From Streptomyces bacillaris (lineage in GTDB: Bacteria > Actinomycetota > Actinomycetes > Streptomycetales > Streptomycetaceae), in assembly GCF_003268675.1 (NCBI RefSeq), contig NZ_CP029378.1:868001-932000 (forward strand): a DNA stretch of 64,000 bases. Direction: 5' to 3'. Numbering within the stretch: the stretch's first letter is position 1; each line of letters begins with the position of its first letter. The notes beneath the pieces are model-generated. The model made no database searches. It was not told where the DNA came from and saw nothing but the letters and a program-made list of their open reading frames with translations. A program made the translations under genes and the position numbers. This document shows, piece after piece, positions 7,402-17,401 of this stretch.

Positions 7402-10400
7402 CTACGTCGAGGGCAGCTCCTTCAGTTGGATGTTGCGGAAGGACACCTGGTCGTCGGCTCCGTGGTTCTGGAGGCCGATGTAGCCGTCCTTCAGGCTGCG
7501 GGCCGGGTCGGTGTTGGTGAAGTCGTTGATCTTCGCTCCGTTGAGGAAGATCTGCAGACGTTCGCCCTGGACCTTGATCTCGTAGCTGTTCCACTGGCCC
7601 GGGGGCCGCAGGACGCGGTCACGGGCCTTGATGTTCGCGGACTTGAAGCCGTAGACGGCTCCTGTGGTGCGGTCGGCGGCATCGGTGGCGTCGATCTGGA
7701 TCTCGTAGCCGTTGTTCACCGCCGACCAGGGGTCGTCGGACTCCGGGAAGCCCACGAAGACACCGGAGTTGTCGTCGCCGGCCATCTTCCAGTCGAGCTT
7801 GAGCGAGTACGCCTTCAGCTCCTTGGCCTGGTAGTAGAGGAGGCCCATGCCGCCCTCGGAGTGCAGGGCGCCGTCACTGACGGTGAACTTGCCGGGGCCC
7901 GCCTGCTTCCAGCCTTCCAGCGTCTTGCCGTTGAAGAGGGGCCGGTAGTCCTTGCCGGGCTTGCAGTCGGCCTTCACCTGGCCGGTGGCGTAGCGCAGTC
8001 CGCCCGACAGGTGCTGGCGGAAGGCCGGTTCGGCGTAGGACTCCTTGGTGTGGCCGAGGCCGGTGTAGAAGGAGCGGCCGCCCTGGTAGGTCTGGCACCA
8101 GGAGATCGGGTGGTCCCCCTTCATGTTGCCGCCGGTGTAGGTGGTCTCGTCGAGGGTCGCCAACACCTTTGCCTGGCCACGGGGGTTGGTGCGGTAGTTG
8201 TACCACTCGTCGGTGCGCTCCCACTCCTCGTCCAGGTGCGCGGTGGCCGGATGGTCGTGGTCCTCGACGCGGACGGTGGCGGACTGGATCTGCGGGTGGG
8301 AGTCGAAGTAGGCGCCGACGAGGCCGCCGTAGAACTCCCAGTCGTACTCGGTGTCGGCGGCCGCGTGGATGCCGACGTAACCGCCGCCGGTGGCCACGTA
8401 GTTCTCGAAGGCCTTCTGCTGATCGGCGTTGAGAACGTCACCGGTGGTGGAGAGGAAGGCGACGGCGTCGTAGCGGGCGAGGTTGCTGGTGGTGAACTGG
8501 GCGGCGGACTCGGTGGAGTCGACCGTGATGTTGGTGTCCTTGCCGATCTCCTTCAGCGCGGCGATGCCGGCCGGGATGGAGTCATGGCGGAATCCGGCGG
8601 TCTTGGAGAAGACCAGGACGCGCTTGGCGGTCTTGTCGACCGGGGTGTTGGAGAGTTCGAAGTCGTCGATGTCGTAGAGGGCTCCGTCGCCGCCCTTGAA
8701 GACGAGGAAGAGTTCGGTCTGCTTCTTCGGTGCTCCGCGCAGCGGGATGTCGATGTCCTGGAAGGTGTCCCAGCTGCCGGTCACCGGGACCGGGCCGGAG
8801 CCGAGGATCTTGCCGGTGGGCGATCCGGTGCGGACTTCGAGGAAGCCGCCCGAACCGGCCGACGAGATACGGGCGGTGAGCTTGGTGGTGCCCGCCAGGA
8901 CGTAGGTCTTGAAGGAGATCCAGTCGTCGTTGTGGATGTCCCCGACGGTCTTGCCGCCGTGGGCGCTCGCCTTGCTCGGTGTGGTGACGCCGGAGGAGTT
9001 GTCGAAGTGCTCGGCCTGCCGGTGCCGGGGCTGGAGGCGCGCCTGGTCCCTGCCGGTCAGCTTGGCCTGGCCGCCACCGCCGTTGTCGGTGTAGGTGGCC
9101 GAAATGCCGCCGTAGATATTGGCGTTGGGGTCGTGGCCGCCTTCCATGGCGGTCTTGATGGTGCCTTCGCAGCCGTGCTCGGTGGTGATGTCGTGGCCGT
9201 GGCTGTCGTGGCCCAGGGTGAACTTGACCTCGACCTTCGTGCAGTCGATGGTCCCGTCCTCGGGGTCGCTGACGTTCACCTTGAAGGGGACGGAGTCACC
9301 GAACTCGAAGAGCTGGCCGTCCTCGGGGAGCACCAGCTCCACGGTCGGGGCGGTGTTGCCGACGGTGATGTGGACGCTGGCCGAGCCGGTGCGGCCGGTC
9401 GGGTCCTCGGCGGTGACGGTCGCCACGTACGTACCGTTCTTCTTGTACGTGTACGTGGGGTCGGCGGCCGTGGAGGTGCCGCCGTCACCGAAGTCCCAGG
9501 AGTACGTGAGCGGGTCGCCGTCGCCGTCGGAGGTGCCGGCGGAGGAGAACTTCACCTTCAGGGGCGCGGTGCCGGAGGTCTTGTTCGCCGAGGCCTCCGC
9601 GATGGGCGAGCGGCCTCCGGTGGCGTTCTCGATGCGGTAGAGCGCGGAGTTCTCGTCGCCGCCGAACCAGGCGAGTCCGTAGTCCAGGACGTACAGCGCC
9701 CCGTCGGGGCCGAAGGCCATGTCCATGATCTGGGTGCCGGACCACGGCACGTCGTTGATCGACTGGACCGTACCGTCGGCGTCCTGCTCGATGCGCTTGA
9801 TCCAGCGGCGGCCGAACTCTCCGGCGAAGAAGTCGCCGTCGTACGCCTCGGGGAACTTGACCGGCGAGTCGAGGTCGGCGTCGTAGCGGTAGACCGGTCC
9901 GCCCATCGGGGACTCGGAGCCGGAGCCGAACTCGGGCAGCGAACCGCCGTCGTACGGGATCCAGGCGGCCTCGGCGGGCGGCAGGTCGACGAGGCCGGTG
10001 TTGTGCGGCGACTCGTTCTTGAGGTTGGCGCAGTCGAAGGCGGCGCCGGAGACCTTGGTGGCGAAGTCGTAGTCGATGTACGGCTCGTTGTCACCGACGC
10101 AGTACGGCCAGCCGAAGTTGCCGGCCTTCGTCACCCGGGCGAACTCGACCTTGCCGGACGGGCCGCGCTTGGCGTCGGCGGCGCCCGCGTCGGGGCCGTA
10201 GTCACCGACGTACAGGACGCCGGTGGCCTGGTCGACGGAGAAGCGGAACGGGTTGCGGAAGCCCATCGCGTAGATCTCGGGGCGGGTCTTCTCCGTGCCG
10301 GGCTCGAAGAGGTTGCCCTCGGGGATGGTGTACGAGCCGTCCTCGGCCACCTTGATGCGCAGGATCTTGCCGCGCAGGTCGTTGGTGTTGCCGGAGGTGC

Positions 10401-11121
10401 GCTGGGCGTCGAACGCCGGGTTGCGGTCGGGGCGTTCGTCGATCGGGGTGAAGCCGTCGGAGGCGAAGGGATTGGTGTCGTCGCCGGTCGAGAGGTAGAG
10501 GTTGCCGTCCTTGTCGAAGTCGATGTCACCGCCGACGTGGCAGCAGATGCCGCGCGAGGTGGGGACGTCGAGGACCTTCTTCTCGCTGGCGGTGTCGAGC
10601 GTGCCGTCCTCGTCGAGCACGAAGCGGGAGAGCCGGTTGACGCCTTCGAATTTCGCGAAGTCGGCGGCGGTGCCGGTCTCCGGTGCGTCGCCGGGCGGGG
10701 TGTCCAACGGAGGTGCGTAGAAGAGGTAGATGGCCCGGTTCTCGGCGAAGTCGGGGTCGACGCCGACGCCTTGCAGGCCTTCCTCGTCGTGCGTGTACAC
10801 GGGGAGGGTGCCGGAGATCCTGGTGTTGCCGGCGCTGTCGGTGATCCGCAGCTCGCCGCCGCGCGAGGTGTGGAGGACGCTGCGGTCGGGGAGGACGGCG
10901 AGCGACATGGGCTCGCCGGTCTCCTCCACGCCCTTGGCGAGGGTGACCTGCTGGAAGTCCTCCGCCACGGGCGCGTCGTGGCCCGGGTGGCCGGGGTGGG
11001 CGGTGGCGCCGGGGGCGGAGCCGAGGGTCAGGGTCGCGGCGGCGAGCAGGCCGCCGGTGAAGAGCGCGAGCGTTTTGCGGACGCGGGTCCGGGCCAGGAG
11101 CCGCTTTCTGGTTCTGTGCAC
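7402..11121 (-). CDS. Secreted multidomain protein: PQQ-type sugar dehydrogenase propeller, PKD, CBM, ThuA and 3-keto-disaccharide hydrolase-like domains
   Basis: 1239 residues with a GTG start at 11121 behind GGAGGA. A signal peptide (about 1-42: RTRKRLLARTRVRKTLALF..., ending ATAHPGHPGHD) sends it out of the cell. Domains in order: a beta-propeller like soluble glucose/sorbosone dehydrogenases (about 50-510, HDEEGLQGVGVDPDF, GDYGPDAGA); a PKD domain (about 515-590, SWDFGDGG); a short Ig-like stretch with a His-rich loop (GHDSHGHD); a carbohydrate-binding module (about 700-830, DWISFKTY); a ThuA domain (about 840-1045, RVLVFSKTAGFRHDSIPAG); and a C-terminal DUF1080/3-keto-disaccharide-hydrolase-like domain (about 1050-1239, FNGKTLEGWK). 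It probably oxidises or cleaves polysaccharides or glycosides. Its promoter shares an operator-like element with the ROK gene, linking it to the importer upstream. Confidence 0.92.
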   Translation of the reverse strand: MHRTRKRLLARTRVRKTLALFTGGLLAAATLTLGSAPGATAHPGHPGHDAPVAEDFQQVTLAKGVEETGEPMSLAVLPDRSVLHTSRGGELRITDSAGNTRISGTLPVYTHDEEGLQGVGVDPDFAENRAIYLFYAPPLDTPPGDAPETGTAADFAKFEGVNRLSRFVLDEDGTLDTASEKKVLDVPTSRGICCHVGGDIDFDKDGNLYLSTGDDTNPFASDGFTPIDERPDRNPAFDAQRTSGNTNDLRGKILRIKVAEDGSYTIPEGNLFEPGTEKTRPEIYAMGFRNPFRFSVDQATGVLYVGDYGPDAGAADAKRGPSGKVEFARVTKAGNFGWPYCVGDNEPYIDYDFATKVSGAAFDCANLKNESPHNTGLVDLPPAEAAWIPYDGGSLPEFGSGSESPMGGPVYRYDADLDSPVKFPEAYDGDFFAGEFGRRWIKRIEQDADGTVQSINDVPWSGTQIMDMAFGPDGALYVLDYGLAWFGGDENSALYRIENATGGRSPIAEASANKTSGTAPLKVKFSSAGTSDGDGDPLTYSWDFGDGGTSTAADPTYTYKKNGTYVATVTAEDPTGRTGSASVHITVGNTAPTVELVLPEDGQLFEFGDSVPFKVNVSDPEDGTIDCTKVEVKFTLGHDSHGHDITTEHGCEGTIKTAMEGGHDPNANIYGGISATYTDNGGGGQAKLTGRDQARLQPRHRQAEHFDNSSGVTTPSKASAHGGKTVGDIHNDDWISFKTYVLAGTTKLTARISSAGSGGFLEVRTGSPTGKILGSGPVPVTGSWDTFQDIDIPLRGAPKKQTELFLVFKGGDGALYDIDDFELSNTPVDKTAKRVLVFSKTAGFRHDSIPAGIAALKEIGKDTNITVDSTESAAQFTTSNLARYDAVAFLSTTGDVLNADQQKAFENYVATGGGYVGIHAAADTEYDWEFYGGLVGAYFDSHPQIQSATVRVEDHDHPATAHLDEEWERTDEWYNYRTNPRGQAKVLATLDETTYTGGNMKGDHPISWCQTYQGGRSFYTGLGHTKESYAEPAFRQHLSGGLRYATGQVKADCKPGKDYRPLFNGKTLEGWKQAGPGKFTVSDGALHSEGGMGLLYYQAKELKAYSLKLDWKMAGDDNSGVFVGFPESDDPWSAVNNGYEIQIDATDAADRTTGAVYGFKSANIKARDRVLRPPGQWNSYEIKVQGERLQIFLNGAKINDFTNTDPARSLKDGYIGLQNHGADDQVSFRNIQLKELPST

Positions 11122-11252
11122 GTGGTCCTCCGGAGAGTGCCGGTTGTACGGGCGGATGTAGCCGTGCCGTGCCGCGCGGGGACTGCCGCGCGTGCGTCAC
11201 CGGGGACGGGAGTGACCCCGGTGACGCGAGTCATGTCGTGTACACGCTGAGG

Positions 11253-11329
11253 ACGGTAGACCTGTTCGTCCGGGACGGAAAGCCCTTGTGCAAGGGTTGG
11301 GCCGAACTTCTGCTTCCGTCAGGACAAAG
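11253..11329 (-). promoter_or_regulatory. Composite promoter/operator of the ThuA multidomain gene
   Basis: On the minus strand a TTTCCG (11276-11281) and TACCGT (11253-11258) pair with 17-nt spacing forms a candidate promoter. Just upstream lie a palindrome CCCTTG-TG-CAAGGG (11283-11296), AAGTT (11305-11309) and CTTTGTCCTGA (plus-strand TCAGGACAAAG, 11319-11329). The last two elements and the TTGYGCARG core occur at identical spacing upstream of the ROK gene (18967-19043). Confidence 0.65.
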
Positions 11330-11352
11330 GGGATTCCGGGCAGGGCGGGGCA

Positions 11353-11382
11353 GCCCCGGGGCACCTCGTGGCGCCCCGGGGC
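11353..11382 (-). terminator. Terminator after the sugar isomerase gene
   Basis: GCCCCGGGGC at 11353-11362 is repeated at 11373-11382; each is self-complementary and together they form a 10-bp stem with a 10-nt loop. It begins 15 bp past the isomerase stop at 11398, ending the ABC operon before the promoter of the next gene. Confidence 0.6.
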
Positions 11383-11397
11383 CGCTCTGTCGCGGGC

Positions 11398-12402
11398 CTA
11401 CTCGCCGCCGCCGAAGGCCGCGTCGAAGGAGGCCGTGGGCGGGTCGAAGTCGTACCGCTTCAGGCTGGCCAGCGCTTCCGGGGCGCCGGTCAGCCGGTCC
11501 ATGCCCGCGTCCTCCCACTCGACCGAGACGGGCCCCTCGTAGCCGATGGACCGGAGCATCCGGAACACGTCCTCCCAGGGCACGTCGCCGTGCCCGGCGG
11601 AGACGAAGTCCCAGCCGCGCCGGGGGTCGCCCCACGGCAGATGCGAGCCGAGGCGCCCGTTGCGGCCGTCGAGCCGCTTGCGGGCCTCCTTGCAGTCCAC
11701 GTGGTAGATCCGGTCCCGGAAGTCGTAGAGGAAGCCCACCGGGTCCAGGTCCTGCCAGACGAAGTGGCTCGGGTCGAAGTTCAGCCCGAACGCGGGCCGG
11801 TGGTCGACCGCTTCGAGGGCGCGCTTGGTGGTCCAGTAGTCGTACGCGATCTCGCTCGGGTGCACCTCGTGGGCGAAGCGCACCCCCTCCGCGTCGAAGA
11901 CGTCCAGGACCGGGTTCCAGCGCTCCGCGAAGTCCTCGTAGCCGCGCTCGATCATGTGCGGCGGGACCGGCGGGAACATCGCGACCAGGTGCCAGATCGA
12001 GGAGCCGGTGAACCCGACGACGGTGTCGAGCCCGAAGGCGGCGGCCGCCCGCGCGGTGTCCGCGATCTCGGCGGCGGCACGCTGCCGTACGCCTTCGGCC
12101 TCCCCGTCGCCCCAGATGCGGGCGGGCAGGATGCCCTGGTGGCGTTCGTCGATCGGATGGTCGCAGACGGCCTGGCCCACCAGGTGGTTGGAGATGGCGA
12201 AGCACTTCAGGCCGTACCTGTCGAGCAGTTGGTGCCTGCTCTTCAGATAGCCGGGGTCCGCGAGCGCCTTGTCGACCTCGAAGTGATCGCCCCAGCAGGC
12301 GAGTTCGAGCCCGTCGTAACCGAAGTCGCGGGCGTGCTTGCAGACCTCCTCCAGCGGGAGGTCGGCCCACTGGCCGGTGAAGAGGGTGAAGGGGCGGGGC
12401 AT
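11398..12402 (-). CDS. Sugar phosphate isomerase/epimerase (TIM barrel)
   Basis: 334 residues; ATG at 12402 behind a perfect AGGAGG 8 nt upstream. The protein is a xylose-isomerase-like TIM barrel. Metal-binding candidates are [13 protein letters not shown] (Glu and His), [12 protein letters not shown] (Asp and His), [10 protein letters not shown] (His and Asp) and [12 protein letters not shown] (late Glu). [22 protein letters not shown] is typical of the subfamily that sits beside Gfo/Idh/MocA dehydrogenases. It is the last gene of the ROK-controlled operon, 13 bp after the dehydrogenase stop. It would isomerise a keto-sugar or cyclitol produced by that dehydrogenase; the exact sugar is unknown. 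Confidence 0.9.
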   Translation of the reverse strand: MPRPFTLFTGQWADLPLEEVCKHARDFGYDGLELACWGDHFEVDKALADPGYLKSRHQLLDRYGLKCFAISNHLVGQAVCDHPIDERHQGILPARIWGDGEAEGVRQRAAAEIADTARAAAAFGLDTVVGFTGSSIWHLVAMFPPVPPHMIERGYEDFAERWNPVLDVFDAEGVRFAHEVHPSEIAYDYWTTKRALEAVDHRPAFGLNFDPSHFVWQDLDPVGFLYDFRDRIYHVDCKEARKRLDGRNGRLGSHLPWGDPRRGWDFVSAGHGDVPWEDVFRMLRSIGYEGPVSVEWEDAGMDRLTGAPEALASLKRYDFDPPTASFDAAFGGGE

Positions 12403-12415
12403 GGGCGGGAACCTC

Positions 12416-13657
12416 CTAGGAGGGGACGGCGGTGTGTACGGAGTTCTTGGCGGCGCTCTCCTCGACGGCGGCGAGCACCCGCTGCACCTGGAGGCCGTCC
12501 GCGAACGAGGGCCGGGGCTCGGTGCCTTCGGCGATCGTGCGGATCACGTCACGGGCCTGGTGGACGAAGGTGTGCTCGTAGCCGAGGCCGTGGCCCGGCG
12601 GCCACCAGGCCTCCAGGTAGGGGTGTTCGGGCTCGGTGACCAGGATGCGGCGGAAGCCGGAGGTGGCGGCGGGCTCGGTGTGGTCGTGGAAGGACAGCTC
12701 GTTGAGCCGCTCCAGGTCGAAGGCGAGCGAGCCCAGCTCCCCGTTGATCTCCAGCCGCAGCGCGTTCTTGCGGCCGGCCGCCATCCGGGTCGCCTCGAAG
12801 GAAGCGAGCGCCCCGGAGGCGAGGCGACCGGTGAACAACGCGGCGTCGTCCACGGTCACTTCGCCCAGCCCAGCCGTGTCCGCGCTACCGGAGAGCCCCG
12901 CCGACGCTCCGGCGAGCAGGGGCCGCTCCCGTACGAAGGTCTCGGACACGGCGGAGACCCCCGTCAGCAGCTCCCCCGCCAGGTACTGGGCGAGGTCGAC
13001 GATGTGCGCCCCCAGGTCTCCCAGCGCGCCCGAGCCCGCGTGCTCGCGCTTGAGCCGCCAGGTGAGCGGGGAGGCCGGGTCGACCAGCCAGTCCTGCAGG
13101 TAGCTTGCGCGTACGTGGCGCAGGGTGCCGAGGCGGCCCTCCGCGATGAGCTGCCGGGCGTACGTGATGGCGGGCACCTTGCGGTAGTTGAAGCCCACCA
13201 TCGCCACCTGGCCCCGGGCCCTCGCCGCCTCGGCGGCCCGGACCATGGCTTCCGCCTCGGCCACCGTGTTGGCGAGCGGCTTCTCGCACAGCACGTGCTT
13301 GCCCGCCTCCAGGGCGGCGATGGCGATCTCCGCATGGCTGTCGCCCGGGGTGCAGATGTCGACCAGCTGCACATCGTCCCGGGCGATCAGCGCCCGCCAG
13401 TCGGTCTCGGCGGCCGCCCAGCCGTGCCGGGCGGCCGCGGCGTCGACCCTCGCCCGGTCGCGCCCGCAGATCGCGGCGAGAGCGGGGCGCACCGGCAGGT
13501 CGAAGACGTGTCCGGCGGTGCGCCACCCCTGGGAGTGGGCGGCGCCCATGAACGCGTAGCCGACCATGCCGACCCCGAGCGTCCCGCGCGCCTGCTCCGG
13601 TGGCGGCGCCGGTGTCCCGGTCTGCGCTTCCGTCCCCTGCTCTTGACTACGGGCCAT
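12416..13657 (-). CDS. Gfo/Idh/MocA-family NAD(P)-dependent sugar dehydrogenase
   Basis: 413 residues; ATG at 13657 behind GAGGAGGAA. After a ~25-residue Pro/Gln-rich leader comes [18 protein letters not shown], the Rossmann dinucleotide-binding motif, then ICTPGDSH, and [11 protein letters not shown] with the characteristic E-K-P motif. The catalytic region [21 protein letters not shown] contains the conserved Asp and His. The C-terminal half is the substrate-binding beta-sheet domain. It oxidises a sugar, often at C3, or an inositol. It lies 71 bp after the binding-protein gene, across a hairpin, and is followed by the isomerase. Confidence 0.92.
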   Translation of the reverse strand: MARSQEQGTEAQTGTPAPPPEQARGTLGVGMVGYAFMGAAHSQGWRTAGHVFDLPVRPALAAICGRDRARVDAAAARHGWAAAETDWRALIARDDVQLVDICTPGDSHAEIAIAALEAGKHVLCEKPLANTVAEAEAMVRAAEAARARGQVAMVGFNYRKVPAITYARQLIAEGRLGTLRHVRASYLQDWLVDPASPLTWRLKREHAGSGALGDLGAHIVDLAQYLAGELLTGVSAVSETFVRERPLLAGASAGLSGSADTAGLGEVTVDDAALFTGRLASGALASFEATRMAAGRKNALRLEINGELGSLAFDLERLNELSFHDHTEPAATSGFRRILVTEPEHPYLEAWWPPGHGLGYEHTFVHQARDVIRTIAEGTEPRPSFADGLQVQRVLAAVEESAAKNSVHTAVPS

Positions 13658-13691
13658 GCGGACTTCCTCCTCGTCGGTGTGCGGTAACGGG

Positions 13692-13720
13692 CCGGGGGAC
13701 GCGCTCGCCACGCCCCCCGG
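13692..13720 (-). terminator. Intra-operon hairpin after the sugar-binding protein gene
   Basis: CCGGGGG (13692-13698) pairs with CCCCCGG (13714-13720), with a 15-nt loop, 8 bp past the binding-protein stop at 13729. A hairpin at this place commonly stabilises binding-protein mRNA and lowers expression of the enzymes that follow. That role is inferred. Confidence 0.45.
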
Positions 13721-13728
13721 AGTCCCGG

Positions 13729-14766
13729 TCAGTTGAAGCCCGTCGGCAGGTACTGGTCGATGTTGTCCTTCGTCACCACCGCCGAGTACAGGGTCAGGGA
13801 GGTCGGGATCTCCATCTCGGAGAGGCCGCCGATGCCCTTGCCCTGGCCGAGCGCCCGGGCCAGGTCGATGGCGGACGCGGCCATCGTCGGCGGGTAGAGG
13901 ACGGTCGCCTTGAGGACCGAGTTGTCGGCCTTGATGGCGTCCATCGCGGACTTGGCACCGGCGCCGCCGACCATGATGAACTCGTCGCGGCCCGCCTGCT
14001 GGATGGCGCGGAGCGCGCCCACGCCCTGGTCGTCGTCGTGGTTCCACAGGGCGTCGAACTGCTTCTGCGCCTGGAGGAGCTGGGCCATCTTCGCCTGGCC
14101 CGACTCCACGGTGAAGTCGGCCGCCTGACGGGCCACCAGCTTGATGTTGGGGTAGTTCTTCAGCGCGTCCTTGAACCCCTGGCTGCGCTGCTTGGTCAGC
14201 TCCAGGTTGTCGATCCCGGCCAGCTCGACGACCTTGGCGTCCGCCTTGTCCTTGAGCTGTTCGCCGATGTAGTGACCTGCGTTGAGCCCCATGCCGTAGT
14301 TGTCGCCGCCGACCCAGCAGCGGTACGCCTGCGGGGAGGCGAAGATCCGGTCCAGGTTGACGACGGGGATGCCCGCCTTCATCGCCTCCAGGCCGACCTG
14401 GGTGAGCGCCTTGCCGTCGGCGGGGAGGATGACCAGGACGTCGACCTTCTTGTTGATGAGGGTCTTGACCTGGCCGATCTGGGCGGCGGTGTCGTTGGAG
14501 CCCTCGGTGATCTCCAGCGTCACCTCGGAGTACTTCTCCGCCCGGGACTTGGCGTTGACATTGATGGCGTTGAGCCAGCCGTGGTCGGCCTGCGGTCCGG
14601 CGAAGCCGATGGTGACGGGCTTGCCCGGCTTGTCGTCGGCGGCGGGCTGGCTGTTGCCGGCGGGCTGGGCGCTCTTGGGCTCGTTGCTGGTGCAGGCGGT
14701 CAGGAGCGCGCCCGCGGAGAGGGCGGTGGCTCCGAACAGCAGCCCTCTGCGGCTGGTCTCTGGCAT
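13729..14766 (-). CDS. Sugar ABC transporter substrate-binding lipoprotein (ribose/xylose type, Tat exported)
   Basis: 345 residues from the ATG at 14766, preferred over the ATG at 14784 because AAGGG lies 10 nt upstream. The leader has a twin-arginine pattern (TSRRGLLFG) and ends in a lipobox (LLTAC), so it is a Tat-exported lipoprotein. The mature part, VTIGFAGPQADHGWLNAIN and later DVLVILPADGKALTQVGLEAM, GIPVVNLDRIF and WNHDDDQGVGALRAIQQAG, is a periplasmic-binding-protein type 1 (RbsB/XylF-like) domain. It captures a monosaccharide for the permease and ATPase encoded immediately upstream. The bound sugar cannot be read from sequence. Confidence 0.92.
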   Translation of the reverse strand: MPETSRRGLLFGATALSAGALLTACTSNEPKSAQPAGNSQPAADDKPGKPVTIGFAGPQADHGWLNAINVNAKSRAEKYSEVTLEITEGSNDTAAQIGQVKTLINKKVDVLVILPADGKALTQVGLEAMKAGIPVVNLDRIFASPQAYRCWVGGDNYGMGLNAGHYIGEQLKDKADAKVVELAGIDNLELTKQRSQGFKDALKNYPNIKLVARQAADFTVESGQAKMAQLLQAQKQFDALWNHDDDQGVGALRAIQQAGRDEFIMVGGAGAKSAMDAIKADNSVLKATVLYPPTMAASAIDLARALGQGKGIGGLSEMEIPTSLTLYSAVVTKDNIDQYLPTGFN

Positions 14767-14828
14767 GGCGGTGGAACCCTTCATCCGGTGGGTGACGTAC
14801 GAAGTGCGGCTCTCGGTAAGGCGGTCGG

Positions 14829-15881
14829 TCAGGTGTCGGCGCCGCGCAGCGTGCGGCGCTGGACCAGGACGGCGGCGACGATGATGGCGCCCTTGGCGAT
14901 CTGCTGGACGTCGCTCTGGAGGTTGTTGAGCGCGAAGATGTTGGTGATGGTGGTGAAGATCAGGACGCCGAGGACCGAGCCGACGATGGTGCCGCGCCCG
15001 CCGCTGAGCAGGGTGCCGCCGATGATGGCGGCGGCGATGGCGTCGAGTTCGTACAGGTTGCCGTTGGTGTTCTGGCCGGAGCCGGAGAGCACGATCAGCA
15101 TGAAGGCGGCGATGCCGCAGCAGAGCCCGGAGAGGACGTAGAGGTAGAGGCGCTGGCGGCGGACGTCGATCCCGGCGAGCCGGGCCGCCTCGGCGTTGCC
15201 GCCGACGGCGACCGTGCGGCGGCCGAAGGTGGTGCGGTTGAGGATCAGCCAGCCGATGACGGTGACGGCGGCGAACATGATGACCAGCGGCGGGACGCCC
15301 AGGATGTAGGAGTCCGGCAGTCCCAGGCTCAGGACCGAATCGACGGTGACGATCTGGGTCTTGCCGTCGGTGATCATGAGAGCGAGGCCGCGCGCCGAGG
15401 CGAGCATGGCGAGCGTCGCGATGAACGGGACCATCCCGCCGTACGCGATGAGGACGCCGTTCACCAGTCCGGCGGCGACGCCGACGATCACGGCGGTGAA
15501 GGCGATGCCCGCGAAGCCGTACTCCTGGGTGGCCAGGGTGGTCGCCCAGACCGAGGCGAGGGCGACCATCGCGCCGACGGAGAGGTCGATGCCGCCGCTG
15601 GTGATGACGAAGGTCATGCCGACGGTGACGACCCCGATGACCGAGGCCTGCGTCAGGATCAGCTGGAGGTTGCCAGTGTCCAGGAACGCGTCGGGCTCGG
15701 TGATGCCGCCGACCAGGACCAGGGCGGCGAGGACGCCGAGCAGGGACAGGATCCGGACGTCGAGCCGCAGTCCGAGGCCGGGCCTTGCGCCACCGGTCTT
15801 CGCCGAGGGCGGGTCGGAGGGGCCGGTGAGGGCCCCCTTCTCCGGCCCGTTGTGCTGCGCCGACGGGGCGGGCTGTGTCAT
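14829..15881 (-). CDS. Sugar ABC transporter permease (RbsC/XylH family)
   Basis: 350 residues. After a ~40-residue hydrophilic N-terminus come eight to ten hydrophobic helices. The motifs TSGGIDLSVGAMVAL and ELDAIAAAIIGGTLLSGGRGT are diagnostic of the ribose/xylose/galactose permease family, with the second forming the coupling loop to the ATPase. The ATG overlaps the ATPase stop by 4 bp, so the two are translationally coupled. It forms the inner-membrane channel of the importer and probably works as a homodimer, since only one permease gene is present. Confidence 0.94.
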   Translation of the reverse strand: MTQPAPSAQHNGPEKGALTGPSDPPSAKTGGARPGLGLRLDVRILSLLGVLAALVLVGGITEPDAFLDTGNLQLILTQASVIGVVTVGMTFVITSGGIDLSVGAMVALASVWATTLATQEYGFAGIAFTAVIVGVAAGLVNGVLIAYGGMVPFIATLAMLASARGLALMITDGKTQIVTVDSVLSLGLPDSYILGVPPLVIMFAAVTVIGWLILNRTTFGRRTVAVGGNAEAARLAGIDVRRQRLYLYVLSGLCCGIAAFMLIVLSGSGQNTNGNLYELDAIAAAIIGGTLLSGGRGTIVGSVLGVLIFTTITNIFALNNLQSDVQQIAKGAIIVAAVLVQRRTLRGADT

Positions 15882-17401
15882 GGCGTCGGGCTCCCTTCCA
15901 TCACGAGGTCGAGTACGCGGTGCTCGTCCAGCTCCTGGGCGGGGGCCGTGTGCACGACCTGGCCCTCCCGGAGCACCAGCACCCGGTCGGCGAGGCCCAG
16001 GACTTCGGGCACTTCGCTGGAGACGAGCAGGACGGCGAGGCCTTCGTCGGCCAGCCGGCGGATCACGGCGTACAGCTCGGCGCGGGCGCCGACGTCGACG
16101 CCCCGGGTGGGTTCGTCGAGCAGCAGCACCCGGCAGCCGCGCAGCAGCCAGCGGGCGAGGACGGCTTTCTGCTGGTTGCCGCCGGAGAGGGTGCGGATCA
16201 GGGCGTCCGGGATGTCCGGGCGCAGGGAGAGTTCACGGGTGGCCTCCCGCGCGGACCGCCGCTCGCCGCCCCGGTCGATCCAGCCCAGCCGGGCGAACCG
16301 GGAGAGGGAGGAGACGGAGACGTTGCGGGTGACGGACTCGGTCATCAGCAGGGCCTGGGCCTTGCGCTCCTCGGGGGCGAGCCCGATCCCGGCGGCGACG
16401 GCGGCCCGGACGCTGCCGGTGCGCAGTTGCCTGCCCGCGACGGTGACGGTGCCGGTGGTCGCCCTGCGGGCACCGTAGATCGTCTCCAGGATCTCGGAGC
16501 GGCCGGAGCCGACGAGACCGGCGAGGCCGACGATCTCGCCGGGCCGCAGTTCGAGGTCGACGGGCGCGAACTCCCCTGCACGGGAGAGCCCTTGGACTCG
16601 GAGGACGGGTTCGGCGGTGGGCGCGGCCGCCTCGTCCCGGCGCGGCGGGAAGACGTACTCGACATCGCGGCCGGTCATCATGGCAACGATGTCGCGCGTC
16701 GGCGTCTCGGCGGCGGGGAGCCCGACCGCGACCGCCCGGCCGTCCTTCAGCACGGTGACCCGGTCGCCGATGCGGCGGATCTCCTCCAGCCGGTGCGAGA
16801 TGTAGACAACGGCGACCCCGTCGGCGGTGAGGCCGTCGACGATCCGGAAGAGGTTGTCGACCTCGTCGGGGTCGAGCGCGGCGGAGGGCTCGTCCATCAC
16901 GATGAGGCGGACGTCGTGGGAGAGCGCCCGCGCCATGGAGACGATCTGCTGCTGGGCGGCGGAGAGCTGCCCGACGGGACGGGCGGGGTCGATCTCCGGG
17001 TGGCCGAGCCGGGCCAGCAGCGCCTTGGCGGCGAGGCGCCCCTCCCCCGTACGGACGATGAAGCCCGCGCTGGTCGGTTCGTGGCCGAGGAAGACGTTCT
17101 CCGCGACCGACAACCCCTCCACCAGGTCGAGTTCCTGGTAGATCGTGGCGATTCCCAGGCGCATGGCGGCGATCGGGGACTTGAACCGGACGGCTTCGCC
17201 GCGCCAGGTGATCTCACCGCCGTCGGGCTGGTGGGCCCCGGCGAGCACCTTGATCAGGGTGGACTTGCCCGCGCCGTTCTGACCGAGGAGACAGTGGACC
17301 TCGCCGGCCTGGACCTCCAGGTCGACGCCGTCCAGAGCGCGTACGCCGGGGAAGGACTTGGTGATGCCGGACATGGTGAGCAGGGGTGGTTCTGGTGCCA
17401 T
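15878..17401 (-). CDS. Sugar ABC transporter ATPase (RbsA/XylG family, double nucleotide-binding domain)
   Basis: 507 residues from the ATG at 17401, chosen for its GAGGGG ribosome site 8 nt upstream; an in-frame ATG at 17437 has none. The N-terminal half has Walker A GQNGAGKSTLIK, signature LSAAQQQIVSMARAL and Walker B LIVMDEPSAALD. The C-terminal half has a degenerate Walker A (GLVGSGRSEI), signature LSGGNQQKAVLARWL and Walker B LLLDEPTRGVD. This asymmetric pair is typical of monosaccharide importers. It is the first gene of the importer operon, 327 bp downstream of the ROK gene, and overlaps the permease gene by 4 bp. Confidence 0.94.
   Translation of the reverse strand: MAPEPPLLTMSGITKSFPGVRALDGVDLEVQAGEVHCLLGQNGAGKSTLIKVLAGAHQPDGGEITWRGEAVRFKSPIAAMRLGIATIYQELDLVEGLSVAENVFLGHEPTSAGFIVRTGEGRLAAKALLARLGHPEIDPARPVGQLSAAQQQIVSMARALSHDVRLIVMDEPSAALDPDEVDNLFRIVDGLTADGVAVVYISHRLEEIRRIGDRVTVLKDGRAVAVGLPAAETPTRDIVAMMTGRDVEYVFPPRRDEAAAPTAEPVLRVQGLSRAGEFAPVDLELRPGEIVGLAGLVGSGRSEILETIYGARRATTGTVTVAGRQLRTGSVRAAVAAGIGLAPEERKAQALLMTESVTRNVSVSSLSRFARLGWIDRGGERRSAREATRELSLRPDIPDALIRTLSGGNQQKAVLARWLLRGCRVLLLDEPTRGVDVGARAELYAVIRRLADEGLAVLLVSSEVPEVLGLADRVLVLREGQVVHTAPAQELDEHRVLDLVMEGSPTP

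Noticed and set aside
7300..11250. 1316-codon plus-strand frame opposite the ThuA multidomain gene
   Set aside because: Low-complexity Val/Gly/Asp composition, no motif, and fully explained by codon bias of the opposite strand.
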